Positions 11,084 through 25,000 of a stretch of 64,000 nucleotides of DNA are shown here, one piece after another. Below the pieces are notes generated by a model that was given only the letters and a program-made list of their open reading frames with translations, searched no databases and was not told where the DNA came from. Origin of the DNA: Forficula auricularia (Eukaryota; Arthropoda; Insecta; Dermaptera; Forficulidae); assembly GCA_024734495.1 (NCBI GenBank), contig JALMQS010000102.1:6912095-6976094 (forward strand), read 5' to 3'. Within the stretch, counting starts at the first letter, position 1. The number at the start of each line of letters is the position of its first letter. The position numbers and the translations under genes are program-made.

Positions 11084-11374
11084 TCAATTTATTTAATCAC
11101 TAAACATATTGTTAAATGCGAGTAGCTACAACTAGACATTAACTCTATGAATTCTCACTTAAAACTGACGTTTGCCTGCAGTTTGAACTCACGCTCCTTT
11201 TTTACAGGGTTACTTGTTAGTGCAATCTGGCTTAATCGAAATTCAATCAATCTTAAAGCCGCTTGAACAATTGAAATGATAACTCAAAATACTCATACGG
11301 ACGCTTAAGTAGCTTGTACAAAAAGATTGATCGTGCATGCTTGTCAAGTTTGGAGTTAGGTGTCTAGCCGCCTT

Positions 11375-12521
11375 CAGGACTTAAATTTGGATTGTAATCT
11401 TTTTTCAACGGTCGATTTATTCACCGGCCCCCAGGGAAACTTCTCGGCGTCCAGATTTTTTTAAAGATGAATTAATAATAATATTGAAACCACATTCTTA
11501 GAAAGTAATAGAAATTCTTAGGAAATAAATAATCCAAACCCAGATATTCAAGCTATAAATAAAAAATTCCTGAGAATAAAAAGTACAAAGAGCTAAAATG
11601 TTTTTCTTGCAGAGGCAAAAATCATTCTATCTGTTATTTTCGATATACTAATTCTAGAAGGTGTGAGAGAAGAGGTTGATACTTAAGAGATTTTTTAGGT
11701 CAGATTGGACATATGTAATATTAAAAAAAAAAAAATTGGAAACAGGATTTAGATGGTAAAGGTAAAGGGAAAATGTTGGCGAAGACATGAAAATAAAATA
11801 AAATCTCGAATTTAAAATGAACTCCTATTAATTCCGCCATTGACTATCAATAGCGAAAATACATTCATGTCAATCTTTGAACAGGATTTCTCAACGTTTT
11901 CTTAACCATTTCAACAACCGCAGCCCAAGATAGACCGAAAAGAACTTATAAAGCCCCTGAAAGTTTATTAGAAGAAAGGTCTGTAAGGACTTAAGAATGC
12001 TTTCCATGGCGACTATTGACTTGTTTCTGTTTTCATGTATTATAATAGTTTTATATTTTTATGTTATTTTTGTGAATAAATAAATATTTTTTCCAATCTT
12101 ATTTTTTTCTTTTTTAATATTATTATAAAAAATGACGGACATAACAATCTAAGTTCGAATAGAAACACGACTTCTGAAGAAGAACAACTCTTTTAAATTT
12201 GACCATTCTTATTTTCTGTACCGCTTGTATTTCTTTGTCTTCTCTTAAGAAAATAAGATTCCATTGGAGTTAGTTTCATAGCACTAGTAAAGTTCCCGTG
12301 CCGAAACGATCTTACCATATGTACTGAAATCTATGTATAGCATTGGCGCCAGGAAAATGAACTCGCGAAGACAAATTGTGTATTTTGATTTGTTTTCTGA
12401 ATCTAGACTTATTGAGCCTTGGACCGGGCGAAAATATCGACAATTCGAAATAGACCTTTTTTAGTGAACTAGAGTGCAAATTCTTAAATTAACTTTTATA
12501 TACTTAAACAAAACATGTATT
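11375..12521. other. Intergenic stretch with no gene seen
   Basis: AT-rich with short homopolymers. No coding exon, RNA gene or repeat boundary could be supported. Confidence 0.5.
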
Positions 12522-13164
12522 TTAGGGTGCTCCTTATTTTGGATATTTATGAGGACAAGGGCTCATATAGTTCTAAATAAATAAAAAAAAATATTCCCTA
12601 AGTTTCAAGGCTCTATCTCAATTTTAACCTAGTGCTACCTGCTACACAGCGATTAAATTTCCCATCTAAAAACATGGGATTTTTAGCATTAAACGATCAA
12701 TTTTTTATTCCGGCCAATGTAATGGTTCAAAAAATTTGAAACTCTGTAGACTTTATCCTTATAATAGTAGCTATATTTCAGAATTTTTACAAATCTTTTG
12801 CTATTATAATTTTGTAGTCTATAACTTACTAATACTAAGATATAGCAGTATTTTATCTAGATGTAACTCCAAAATTGTAATAGCTAAAAATATATAAAAA
12901 TTCTGAAGGATAGCTACTATAATTATAAGGATAAAGTCTACAGAGTTTCAAATTTTTTTAACCATTTGACCGGAATAAAAAAATTGATCGTTCAATGCCA
13001 AAAACCCCATGTTATTTAGATGGGAAACTTAATCGCTATGAAGCACTAGGTTAAAATTGAGATAGAGACTTGAAACTTGGGGGATATTTTTTTTATTTAT
13101 TTCGAACCATATGAGCCCCTGTCGGCGTAAATATTCGAAAATATTCAAATAAGGAGCACCCTAA
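12522..13164. mobile_element. Fold-back MITE, about 640 bp
   Basis: The two halves are inverted copies of each other over about 300 bp each: TTAGGGTGCTCCTTATTT at 12522 and AAATAAGGAGCACCCTAA ending at 13164, with arms meeting near 12835. It carries no ORF. Arm divergence is modest, suggesting moderate age. Confidence 0.85.
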
Positions 13165-13949
13165 TGTGTTTATTATATTATGAATTTAATAAAGGATATG
13201 GGATTTTTAGAGCTTTTAAAGAGAGGTGAGTTGGTATAGGATAGAATCGAATGGAGGCAGATAGTTGCGTCAAACCAGTCTGCTTAATACTCTATGATTA
13301 TAAGAAATGTTAAGTGTTCTGTAGTACAAATTCATTGTATAGAGAAAATAGCTAATAAATATTTATTTATATTAATATAATATAATAAAATTGTTGAAAC
13401 AAAATATTTTACATCATGTTTCAAAATGCTTGAGAGTTTTTAAAATTGTATTCAACTTTTCTTCAAGCTTTCTCATCTGAAAATATATATAATTATTTCA
13501 AAATAAATTGTTGATTGTTTTATTGAATGAAATAAATACAATTCTTTATAAAACAATCTCAAAAAATAAAAAATAAAAACGTTTCGGAAGAAATTCTCGT
13601 TAAATAAAGTGAAAATTTGAAAAATAGGTGCTTATGAATCCTATATCTATAAAAGAACATATTTAAAAGTGTCCGGAGAAGTGTTTATACTTTCGAATGA
13701 GGTAGCGAGTTGAAATTTTGCAATCTCTTTGATTATAATACTTAAGTAAAGGGAAAAATCTGAAAAATATTCCAAATAAAAGTTACATTATTCGTCTGAA
13801 AGCTGGCCTCACTCTAGTGCAACAAAAATATTATGAAAAATAGGCAATGCAACAGATTGTGTTGGAGATGAGAATATAAATATGAAAAATCATTTCTCTC
13901 GAAAAATTCCTGATAAATCTTCAAAAACAGTCCATACTGGCTTAGGAGA
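13165..13949. other. Intergenic stretch with no gene seen
   Basis: AT-rich; no coding or RNA feature supported. Confidence 0.5.
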
Positions 13950-14804
13950 CAGTGGCGTAACTAGATTTTTTAGGCCCATAAGAAAATTCTAACTACGGGG
14001 CCCCTACCAACATTTTTACTTTATTTTTATTTCAACTGTTTATACAAAGGAAAATTATTTTTTAACTTAAGAGCAGAGAATGAAATCGATATTAGATAGA
14101 TAGATAATAGATATATTAAATGAAATATATATATATATATTTAAGGATTTTAAAATACATTTAAATACGAATATTAAACGTTTAAAAGAAAACTGATTAT
14201 AAATAAAAAACAAAACATATTTGAATATAAACAAAAGTATAAAAAGTTATTTAAAGGATTTTTCGTCTAGATTTTGCAGCCGCAAATTTGTCAATTAGTC
14301 TTCGTGTTAATTGACTTGCTTCTTTATTCTCAATAGCAATCAATGCTAAATATTTCAGACGAGATTGTCCAATTGAATTTCTTATAAAATCTTTTATAAT
14401 TTTTAATTTGCTGAATGTTCTTTCTACTGTAGCAACAGTCACTGGCAAAGTAAAAAATATAATAAACATTGTATACCTATACTTCAGATAAATCACTTTC
14501 CAAGCAACTAAATTTTTCAATTATTAATATTTGCAAAGTCCCTTATTGACATAGATTCATTTAAATCGCTTTTCAACAAAGTAGTTATGTTTGTATATTG
14601 TATGTAACTTGTCACATTTAGAACTTATTTCTTTTGTTGACAATTTTAACAATTCTTTGGGTTCTAAAACACCAAAAAAAAAGTTAATTGAATATGTGAT
14701 TTTTTTTTATATAAATAATAAATAAATATATTTTTAAAGGGGCCTTCTAAAGCTGGGGGCCCGAAAGCGTTGCTTCCAGTTGCTTCCCTGTAGCTACGCC
14801 ACTG
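13950..14804 (-). mobile_element. hAT transposon remnant (ZMYM1-like transposase)
   Basis: Ends CAGTGGCGTAACTAG (13950) and, inverted, CAGTGGCGTAGCTAC (to 14804), typical hAT TIRs. The flanking octamers TTAGGAGA and TCTCGAGA agree at five of eight positions. On the minus strand (14251-14520) an 89-residue piece carries LPVTVATVERTFSKLKIIK and LALIAIENKEASQL, the hAT C-terminal dimerisation region. The zinc finger and most of the catalytic domain are absent. Confidence 0.8.
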
Positions 14805-14984
14805 TCTCGAGAGCTCCGGCTGCGAGTTCTTCTCACGTGTAAACGCACCTTTAGATACATAATTTCAATATCTGTTTTATATATCCAGTAAATCTATTGA
14901 TATTTTTTCTGACAAATAGAAAAAATCATTCGTAAATATTTATATTTTTTATTTTTCTTCAAAAATTTAAAACAGGCGGGAATA

Positions 14985-15975
14985 AAATTTAGGGAGAGAA
15001 GACTAATCTACAATCTATACCAAAACCAGATGGCAATAATAAATATTGGAGATGAGCAAAGAGAAGCCAAAATAAAAAAAGGTGCAAGACAAGGATGTGT
15101 GCTGTCACCAATGATTTTCAACTTATACATAGAAGAAGCGATAAAAGAATATATATAAGACAAAATTGATACACGTATCGAAATCCAAGGTCAAAAGAAC
15201 GCTATGTTAAGATTTGCCGATGACATTGTCCTTCTAGGAAGCAACAAAAAAGAATTAGAGGACGCTCTGAATGGAATTAACCAAATCCTAATAGAAGAAA
15301 TCAAAATGAAAATAAACAAGAATAAAACCAAGGTCCTAGTTTGTGCAAAGAAAGAACAAACGAGACAGGAATGCATCAAAATTGATCAATAAAATCTAGA
15401 AGGAGTTAAGGAATTCCGCTACCTAGGAAGTAAAATAACATGGGATGGGAGGAGCGAAAACGAAATTAAATCAAGAATTGCCCAAGCAAAAATGGGGTTT
15501 AATTCAAAACAAAAACTACAATCAGCTTAGTAAACAGGAAGTTGCTATTGAAGACATATGTATGGAGCATAGCCATGTACGGGTGTGAAACCTGGACAAT
15601 TAGAGAAGCGGAGAGAAAGAGATTAGAGGCTTTCGAAATGTGGTGCTACAGAAGAATGATGAATATCAAATGGATGGATAAAATTACAAATGAAGAAGTT
15701 CTTGGAAGAATCGGAGAAAGAAGAACCTTGTGGAAGAGTCTGAAGAAAAGAAGAGGTCAGATGATGGGGCACACACTGAGACATGGGGGACTGATTAGGG
15801 ATATCTTGGAGGGGGAAATGGGAAAGGAAAGGGGAAGGGGAAAGGCCTAGATTAGAATATTTCAACCAAATAATTGGGGATATTTAAAGAGGCGAGACAT
15901 TTAAAGAGGTCAAACAGCTGGCGGGGGACAGAGCCGAGAGGAGATGGATTGTTGCATCACGGTATTATCATCTCC
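14985..15975 (+). mobile_element. LINE fragment, reverse transcriptase (endonuclease-RT type)
   Basis: Frame-shifted RT pieces: KKGARQGCVLSPMIFNLYI, then [20 protein letters not shown] (FADD box, about 15204), FRYLGSKITWDGR, and the C-terminal YGCETWTIREAERKRLEAFE and EMWCYRRMMNIKWMDKITNE (15542-15850). In-frame stops (about 15158, 15390) kill it. A relative is at 53745-54480. Confidence 0.75.
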
Positions 15976-16052
15976 AAGACAATCTGTAGCATTGTTTATT
16001 TTCCAAAATATTTATTTGTTTATATTTGCTTTAAAATTCATTCATTAAGCAA

Positions 16053-19000
16053 CTATTTTTCAAATTTGCAATTGATAAAGGGAGAATTTTCCAGAAATGT
16101 TTTGAGATTGTTTATATAAACAATTGTATTTATTTTATATAATAAAAATATTACAAAATAATAATTTATTACCTTTTTATCATAATTTTCTTTTGATTCT
16201 TTAGAAGCTTTATTAACGAAATCACTTGAATTATAAACATTTTTTAATTGATTTAATTTTTCAATGATTGTTTTTTCCTTTTCTAATAAAATTTTTCGGT
16301 CTTGTGAAGAGAGTGTCTAAAATAATCCATTAAGTTAAAGTATTGTAGTTAGTATGTAGTTGAAAAAAAAAAATTATTTTCTATATTTAATATATATAAA
16401 TGATTAAATATTAAAAAAAATGATTATTTTTATTAAGTGATTATGTAGTGTAAAAGATTTTAGGAAAAATCTCATTGTTCATTTAATAAATAAATAAATT
16501 CACTCAAAAGAAAAAAAAATGTTTAAAAGAAACAATTTTTAAAATTATTTTCTTTTAGATAATTCTAATTAATTAGAATAAATATTATTTATACCTTATT
16601 AGAAGAAAAGTATACAGCGCAATTAGAAAGTAGTTCTTCTTTAGATAAACCATTTGTGTTTTCGTTTGCTTTTGAAATAAGTTTCAAATTATTCATACCT
16701 GTTAATTTTATTAAAGTATCTTTGTGTTTTTCCAATAATTTACTTGATTCTTTTGATTCAATAAAAACTAAAAACAAAAAATAAATTTGTATTTGTAGAG
16801 GGCAAACGCTTACATATTTAATTTATTCTTCCAGAATTTAAAAGTGACTGTGGATTTAATTCTTGAAATTTCGAGGGATGCTAGTTTCAAATAAAATAAT
16901 AATTTAGTAAATTACTATTATATATTCTTTTTAATTCACTATACAATTTCGATCACCACTGATAGACACCATCCTCAGTAGTAGTGTAAATATGAAACAG
17001 ACTTTTGAAACAAAGAATAAAGGAAAACAAGTCATCGATTATTTAAAAAAAAAATGGTTATCAGGATTGTCCATTCAGGCTATCGAGAATGAACACAGCT
17101 TTAATTTCGAAGGAACAAGAATTCTTGATTTTGAGATGAATTGTACCAAAAGAAAAATTAAGGAATCGCTTTGTATATTGAAAAATTTAGATGATTGTGT
17201 TAACTTTAAAATAGATTCAGAAAACATTTCAGATTGCTACAGTTTAATAGTGTCAATGTTGTGTATGTGTACGATATATTTGTGTGCATGGACTGGTTGG
17301 ACGTTGAGAGGTGTTTCAGAGGTGAGCGTTTGAATGTATTGTAAATTAGTTAATGGACCTATATGTTTTTGGAATTAATTAGCTTTTAATGAAAAATTTG
17401 ATCAATTAAGAATGCAATTTTAAATACAAAGTTAATTATTATATATATAGAAATGTAGCTGTTAAAGCTTTGATTTTTGTGATTAATTTTATTAAGGTAG
17501 TTGTTTCGCGACAATACTAGCAAAAAGTTAATGCTAGAGTATATAGTAGGTACATTATTATAATATTGAATGAAATAGATTTTCAATTTAATAAAAATAT
17601 ATTATTATATACTTGAATATTAGTAGTATATTCAATAAGAAATATCATAGATTAAAGATATATATAATGAATAAATATTATTTCTTTATTTAGATGACAT
17701 AAAGCAAATTACAATAAGCCCTCCAGATGCCCAAAACTTTTTGCTGTTTATGTACCACTACTAGACAATCCCGTGCTCGTTTGACAAATTTGGCAACACT
17801 GTCCGAGCTTGTATATAAGTTATAGTGGCGATTACTGCGGACCTAAGCACTTTTCATGACGTCAGTCATATCGCTGACGCCTGCGGTCTTTTGCTATATA
17901 AGTCGGCCGCTCACTCGCTCGTGGAACATTTGCTCCATTAAAGTCGGCCGGTGGCTATGCCCTAACGCCCTTTTCTTAAATTCAGGATTTTATTTAAATC
18001 TCTGACAAATTCAATACAACTCCATATAAATTCAATATAAGTTGTAAACTCATTTCAATTAAACCCAAACGTTCATTGTACGCGTTTGCTTAAATTCGGG
18101 ATTTAATTATAAATCACCGACAATAACTACTTAAATCCTTGTTTGACTGTGACTACAAGTGTATGTAATCTTTCTTCAATAAACAAATAAATGTAATAAG
18201 TCTTAAAGTTCTTTTTTAAAAAACTTACACCCTCGACCACAAGACTTATTTTATATTTTATAATAGAAATGTCAGATAGAGTACATTATAAAGGAAGATT
18301 TATAAAACAAAAAGTTCATAATAAACGATTAAAAGCTGTTGCGACAATGGCTGAAGCGGAAAAACGCCAAAAAAGTACTAAAGTTAACCCACTTTTTAGG
18401 TTAAATAAATGCCTTGTTGACAGCTTGTTTTTAGTGTAAATTTTTCATTATATATTCATTATTATCTCAGAAACTGTGTTGTAAATATGAATCAAATTTT
18501 TTTTAAAAAATGTATTAGTTATTGTCGAGAAGTGAACCGCGACCTAATATAGAGTACACCTAATTCCACTTCTACTTTCATTTCCAAGTATAAGACAATA
18601 GATGAATGGACATTATCTATTGAATTCCAAAGTAATTCCACATAATTCCAAAAAAGTGTACACCTAATTCCAATCGCGGTTCACCCCTCGCTTATTGTTT
18701 AATGTTGGTTTAGTTTTTTATAACAATGGTAAGAAGAGTTTCTTAATTATAATTAAAAATGTATGTAAACTTTCCGATATTCCGTATAGTGCAATGTATA
18801 AAAGTCTGAAAAACTCTATCTTTGGAATTTAATATTTCCGGAACTATATTGTTCATAAATTTCGTTTTGCCCCCAATCGATGCAGAAGTATTTAAATAAT
18901 AACCTGTTTAAATTTCAAGAAAACCCATATGGTGAAACAACTACCTTAAGAGTTGAAATTTTAATAAAATTACACATAATTAATTATAATTATTTGTTCG

Positions 19001-22000
19001 TGTAAATAATTATTTGTTCGTGTAAATAATTATAATTAATTATGTGTGATTTTAATAAAATTTCAACTATATATTATATATTATTGATAAATGTTAGAAT
19101 ACCATGCATATAAAGAGAAGGGGAAAATGAAGATACATATATCCACATATTGAAATACGATTTATTACCTTCACTTTTTTTATTTAATCCATGAAATGCA
19201 AATATCCTCTTTAATTCATTCGATAAAGAAAATACAAAATTTAATTTTTCTTCAATATTTATATCCCTGAAATTAGACCACTAAAACAAAAGTATAAAAA
19301 TTAATCCACACTAATGTAATCGATTAATTATTATTATAGTTATAATTTAAATTAGATTTGAAAGTTTTTATCAAATTGAACCAGAAATAATAAAAAAAAC
19401 AAATTAAAAGCAATTCAGCCACCTTTTCTAATATAGTATAAATTCAGCCGGAATAGAAAATTTTAATTCATTTTCTTTTTATTTAATGAATGACTAAACC
19501 AAAAAAACTTTCAAATTGTCCACTCGATCAACAAAGCTTCAAGAGAAAAATATATTATTTTAAATTAATATACCTCAGAATCAGTTGGATATGGATGGAT
19601 CATAATACTAGATTTTTCGTTAAGAAATGGAAGATGTTGATAAAGCTCTTCGGTAATAAATGGCATATAAGGGCTAAGGCAAATTAATCCAGTACGGAAA
19701 CATTTAAGAAGAATATGGCAAGTATTTAAAGCCTCTTCATGACCTGGTTCTTTTTTAAGGACTATTTTTGAAGTTTCCTGAAATATATTTACGATTAAAA
19801 AAAATAAAATGAAAATGGATTTTTCTAACAATAAAAAATATTTACCAAATAGATGTTACAGAATTCATCATATAAAAATTTTTTCAAGTGGTTTGCCCCT
19901 ATATGGAATTCTCTTTCAATTAAAGATTGATTCACTTGATTAACCATATAGGATAAGCGGCTAAGTATCCATTTATTTAATTGATTTTGTCGGCTATCAT
20001 GGAGAAGAATCAAATTCCAATCGACGTCGATACACTTTTTTTCACCGTGGTAATTAATAGAATAATGAATAAATTTTGCTGCCTGCCAAATTTTATTGCA
20101 AAAGTGTCTGTTCTTTTCACATTCTTTGGCGTCGAAATGTATATTAAAATCTGAAATAAAGTTTTATTTTTATAAGGAATAACCAATTCAATTTTATATT
20201 CTATATTATAAGAGGTTTTCAAAGTGAATCAAATCTCAAAATCATCTATTTAATTTGAATACAAACAAAATATATTAAGATTGTTTTGCTTTGCTGGTCA
20301 CCAAAGCATGCTAGAGACGACTGTGGGTCAGTGGTCAGAGTGTTGGGCCGCTGTCCTGAAGTATGCTGGTCCGAGACTGAGTCTCGGCAGGTATTTGCAG
20401 TCGCCTCCTCTTGGAAAGCAATGGCAAACTACCAAGAGTATAATTGCCTAGACAACCTCTCCATACTAACCGTTAGGAACCGGCGTTAAAAAGTAGGTCC
20501 CGTATATCTGTGTAAAACAGCTAGACACACTCAACACAGGTATATGTGGAGAGGTGCCGACCCCCATTCGGGCATGACACTATAAGAAGAAAGAAAGCGT
20601 GCTATATAATGATTTCAAAACCCAACAAAGACCATTATTATGATGTATGTGCCAAAAGTCTTTCATTTACCATCCCCCTTTTTGCTATCAATGTTCTCGA
20701 CTTTCCAAACCAGTAAACATATTATATACAATAGAATATGTTAAAGAAGGAAAAAGGTTCTTTGATTCAAAAGTGTAAATGAATAAATTAGACAATATAC
20801 TATAATGAATATAGAATCACATCTTGTCAGTATCTGTACGTTTTAAAACAAACAAAACTAACTTAAAATATTTTAGATAAAAGGCGAGAAAATTGAAAAC
20901 TTGGGTGGTTTTTGAGGGGAATTTTCTTAAACAAAAGTTGTCAGAAATCACATCCCTTACAACTTTACTCATTACAAAATTTGCCGTAGAGTTAATAGTT
21001 TAGGAGTTATTTGATCATTTACATTCGTGCCCCCCCCCCCCACCCCAAACCCCCTTTTGGCGTCAAAATATCAAAACGTTATATATCAATAAACGTAAGT
21101 TACAAGACATCTGATGCAAATATGAAATTTCATAATAATCTCATCAGCCGTTTTTACGTGAATAGTGAGCAACTTTTCGCGGAAACCACGCAAATAGACA
21201 GACAGGAATTTCGTTGAGGGTGTTTTCGTTCATAACTTTGCTTGAAACGTGTGCAACCAAAATTTGGCGTGATTTGGACCAATGTACAGACAAAACCTTA
21301 ATTTTATATTATATAGATAATAACTTTTAAATTTTCCTGCTCTGCCCTTATCGGTGCTTTAATAAAAAAAAAGGGGAGGTGCGTCCATACACACAGGAAC
21401 TGCTGGATTTTGAGGGTCCTGGGAACCAGTAAACACATGTTTTTTTTTTAATTTGAATTTCATCTTTAAGGCATCTTTAACAACTAATTGTTAACTAGCT
21501 TAAAAAATACCAAAAATTGTACAAATTAGACTTCATCATACAGGAGTTTATTACTCAGTTATTTTTTTATTATCTAGTTTTTAATAAAAAAGAATTCAAG
21601 ATGATTACTCTCCAGTTATATAACTATTAGCTAAAATTATTAATGCTATGAGAAGAAGAGAGTGGATCGACCACATTTCGAGAATGGCAGAAGATCGCCT
21701 TGTGAGAAGAGGCCGGGATAACAGACCGGTGGGATTGCTAAGTAGGGGAAGGGCGAAAAAAGGTGGCATGACGCCCTGGCACTAACAGGTCTTTGAGGCC
21801 TAACAAAGAAGAAGAAGAAGATTATTGCTATGTTAATCCTGTAATTTTAAGTGAAATTCCTCGACTTCTGCTTGTTTTATGTTACCAAAAATAGAAAGCG
21901 AAATTTTTTTTTATCCGAGTTATAATGAAAGGAATAATTTTAAACACAACCTTGTTATCCGATCAACAGATTGACCTCTATTTACAGAATAGGCTCAACG

Positions 22001-25000
22001 GTCTATTATAGACGAGAGTGATTTACTAGATGCTCAGGTTTTTAAAGTATATATTATAAAGTATTCTCATAGACATTAATCTGTAGTTATAAGTTGGTAA
22101 ATAAAAATTTTATTTAAAAAAATTCGGGTGTGTGCTTAAGACCACAAGACAGAAGTGATAACTTATATGGCATTTATAATTTTATTATTTTTTGAAAAAG
22201 AATAATTAATATATTTCCCGACAATTGAACTGGTACTAGACCACAGCCCATCCGTGACGCGTGACGTGAAGCATGACGCGACACGTGATGTGACGCGTGA
22301 CTGACGCCTCAATCTCATTTACTGCCCAGGAAAATAAAAATGTACATGAGCGACAAAATTCAAATATAAGATATTAATTTGAGCTTAGAGTTAATGCTGC
22401 ACCGCTATCTGTGGCTAGACACAGACCCCAACCGTGACACGTGATGTGTGACGCGTAACGACTCGATCCCATTTACTGCCAAGAAAAATAAAAAGTGTGC
22501 AAGGCGCGCCAAAAGAAGTTATCACTTCAAAAAATGTATTTCTCTGCTTAAGGTTTGACGTTGAGCATTTTGCCTAATTGGGAAATAATTCTAAAAAGTT
22601 TTCAACTATTTTAAAAGGTCAATACAAAAGTTTATGAATCATACATACTTTTTACATTGTGAGAAGATAAAGTGAATCGCAATGCATCTGATCCACATTC
22701 AGAAATCCCATTTGGATATAATTCTTTTTGATTGTAGATTGCTTTCGATAATTCTTCCTCAGATATGAGGCCGGATTCATATGATTGTATATTTTGATTA
22801 TGTAGCTCCTTAAAATTGAAATATATTTTTCATTATCAGATAAGAAAAAAAATTTTAATTTAAAAATAATTAAATTATTATTATACTATTCATTATTTCT
22901 TTTTATGAGACTTAAGAAGAATCGGCGAAAGAGGGAGGGAGAGGCTGAACTATAACTTTATAATTTTATTGGCGAAAATCAGAAGTAAATGTATAATTTT
23001 TATGGGAGAATAGATTTGGTTTCACCAATAACTTTCTGCCCATAGATTTCAGGAGGGGTGAATTCGCTTTATTTTATTTATCTCGAAGAGATGTCTTGCA
23101 CCCAGGTAACACACACTATCCCCAGAATATTCTAAGAAGTTATTTAAAGGACATATATATTCCAATTATCTCCAGGAGATCCAGAGAATATTTGTATGGG
23201 CCTTAATCTTCTGAGAATATTCTTTTCCGAATATTCCAAGAATGAGCAACTAGGAATATTCCGGGAAATGTCCTACACGAATATTTTAGCTCTAAGAAAA
23301 TTCCCAGAATATCTACGAAGATTGAAAGATTATTCACAGGATATTCCAATGTCCAGAGAAGATATTATCAGAATATTTATAGATTATTCTTGTGCTACCT
23401 TGTGATATGCATATCGAGATTTTCTCCAATAACTAGTATTTTCAATTTTTTGATTACATTGATTATAAATGTTAGAATATTTTTATATAAAAAATATAAT
23501 AAGAGAGGGGAGGCGAGATCAACCAAGGGATCCGGGTAAGCAATCAACAGCCCTAGCTTTAGGAGATATTAAGAAATTGTTATCAAATTAATACTTAATT
23601 CTAAAAATAAAAGAAAACAAATATACCTGCAAAGAAATTCCATTTATAATGTCTTCAGGTAGGATAAGGTTGCCCAAACTTTTCGACATTTTTCGTCCAA
23701 ATGAATCAATTATCATACCATGTAACAAAATACTCTAAAAATAGAATAAAAATAAATGAGTAAATATTCCAATAGCAAAATAATAAATTGTTAATAAAAT
23801 ATACGAGGATAAGTCAAAAATTACCTACACTTTTCGTTCTAAAACTTTATTAAACTAAGACAGGAGGCGGCCGCATACGCATACGTTGAGTTCACGGGTG
23901 CGGAATTTAATCACGATCGCGTCAGTTGTCTTCTAGCTACAACAGCATAAGCATGTCAGCTCCGCTATCAGATTGCATGGAACAGGAGCAAATAGGAGTG
24001 GTCAGAAGGTGTGAAAGGTGCTGAAATTCATCAGAGACTTTTGTCACAATACGGGGCAAGTGCTTTATCTCGTAAAAGCGTTTTTTTATGGATCGAAATG
24101 TTTAAAAGTGGCCGAACGAGCGTAACACAAAAAGAGGGAGCTGTGCGACCGTCAACTTTGAGACGCTTTGAGACCCTGGAACACCCTCCCTACAGCCCAG
24201 ATCTCGATCCCTCAGACTTTCATCTCTTTGGACCGCTCAAGGAAGCTTTGAGAGGCCGTCGATTTGCCTCAGACATGGATGTTCGGGATGCGATGCAAAA
24301 GTGGCTTCATGACCAACCGAAAACCTACCAGGAAGGCATCCGGAAGCTTGTGGCTCGCTGGACCAAGTACATTGCTAAAGGTGGAGACTATATCGAAAAA
24401 TAATGTATCTGTTGTACATCTATCTTAGTTTAATAAAGTTGTAGAACGAAAAGTGTAAGTAATTTTTGACTTATCCTCGTACAATTATTGTGAAAATCTA
24501 GTTTTAAAAGTACTAACTTTAAACGGCAATTGATTTGTCAGTGCTTGACTGAGCATAACCATTCGAGCTACCCAAAAGAATAAAATATCATGTCCTGTGT
24601 CAATCATACTTAAAGGAAAATATTTGTTTAATTCAGGATCCTAAAAGATGAAAAATAATAAATAAATGCAATTTTTTTAGTTTAAGGATGTCTTAATACT
24701 TTGTGAGGCCATCCACAAGCAACAAGGGGGAAAAGGGATGATGAAAACCATGTATCAAGAACATCTTCATCTTGTTTTATTTCTAAATCTTCAGGATCTA
24801 TTATCTTAAGTTGAGAGATAGCTTTAATGCGTGCTTCTTTTTCATTTTTAGCAGCTACAAAAATAGATTCAGAAAATGTATCTTTTAAATTTTTACAATG
24901 GTATATAGGTATTCTGTGTCCCCACCAAAGTTGTCTTGAAATGCACCAATCTCTATAAAGATATAAATAAATATATATAATAAATATAAAGAGTTAAAAA

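Larger units (their letters stand above)
9881..11374. mobile_element. DNA transposon with about 62-bp TIRs, non-autonomous
   Basis: The left end AAGGCGGCTACACATAAACT (9881) and the complement of the right end, AAGGCGGCTAGACACCTAAC, match over about 62 bp, including an identical GATCAATCTTTTTGTACAAG. No transposase was recognised. A SINE (10183-10376) and a G-rich repeat (10410-11083) sit inside it. Superfamily unknown; the flanking duplication is not clear. Confidence 0.75.
17492..18949 (+). mobile_element. TTAA-flanked element, GGTAGTTGTTTCGC family, copy A
   Basis: Ends TTAAGGTAGTTGTTTCGCG and, inverted, GGTGAAACAACTACCTTAA. The other copies are B 25200-25736, C 44526-49353, E 54694-55413 and F 56845-59162. 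TTAA flanks fit piggyBac or Kolobok. Copy A contains a probable solo LTR (about 17826-18244), a 56-codon ORF (18269-18439) and a small nested MITE (18532-18684). Confidence 0.8.

Noticed and set aside
22230..22500. CRISPR-like array from repeated GTGACGCGTGACG words
   Set aside because: Repeats are irregular, unspaced and flanked by inverted MITE ends, and the window is eukaryotic.
23196..23405. 69-codon ORF with [19 protein letters not shown]
   Set aside because: It falls within a MITE of repeated GAATATTC words. No homologous domain.
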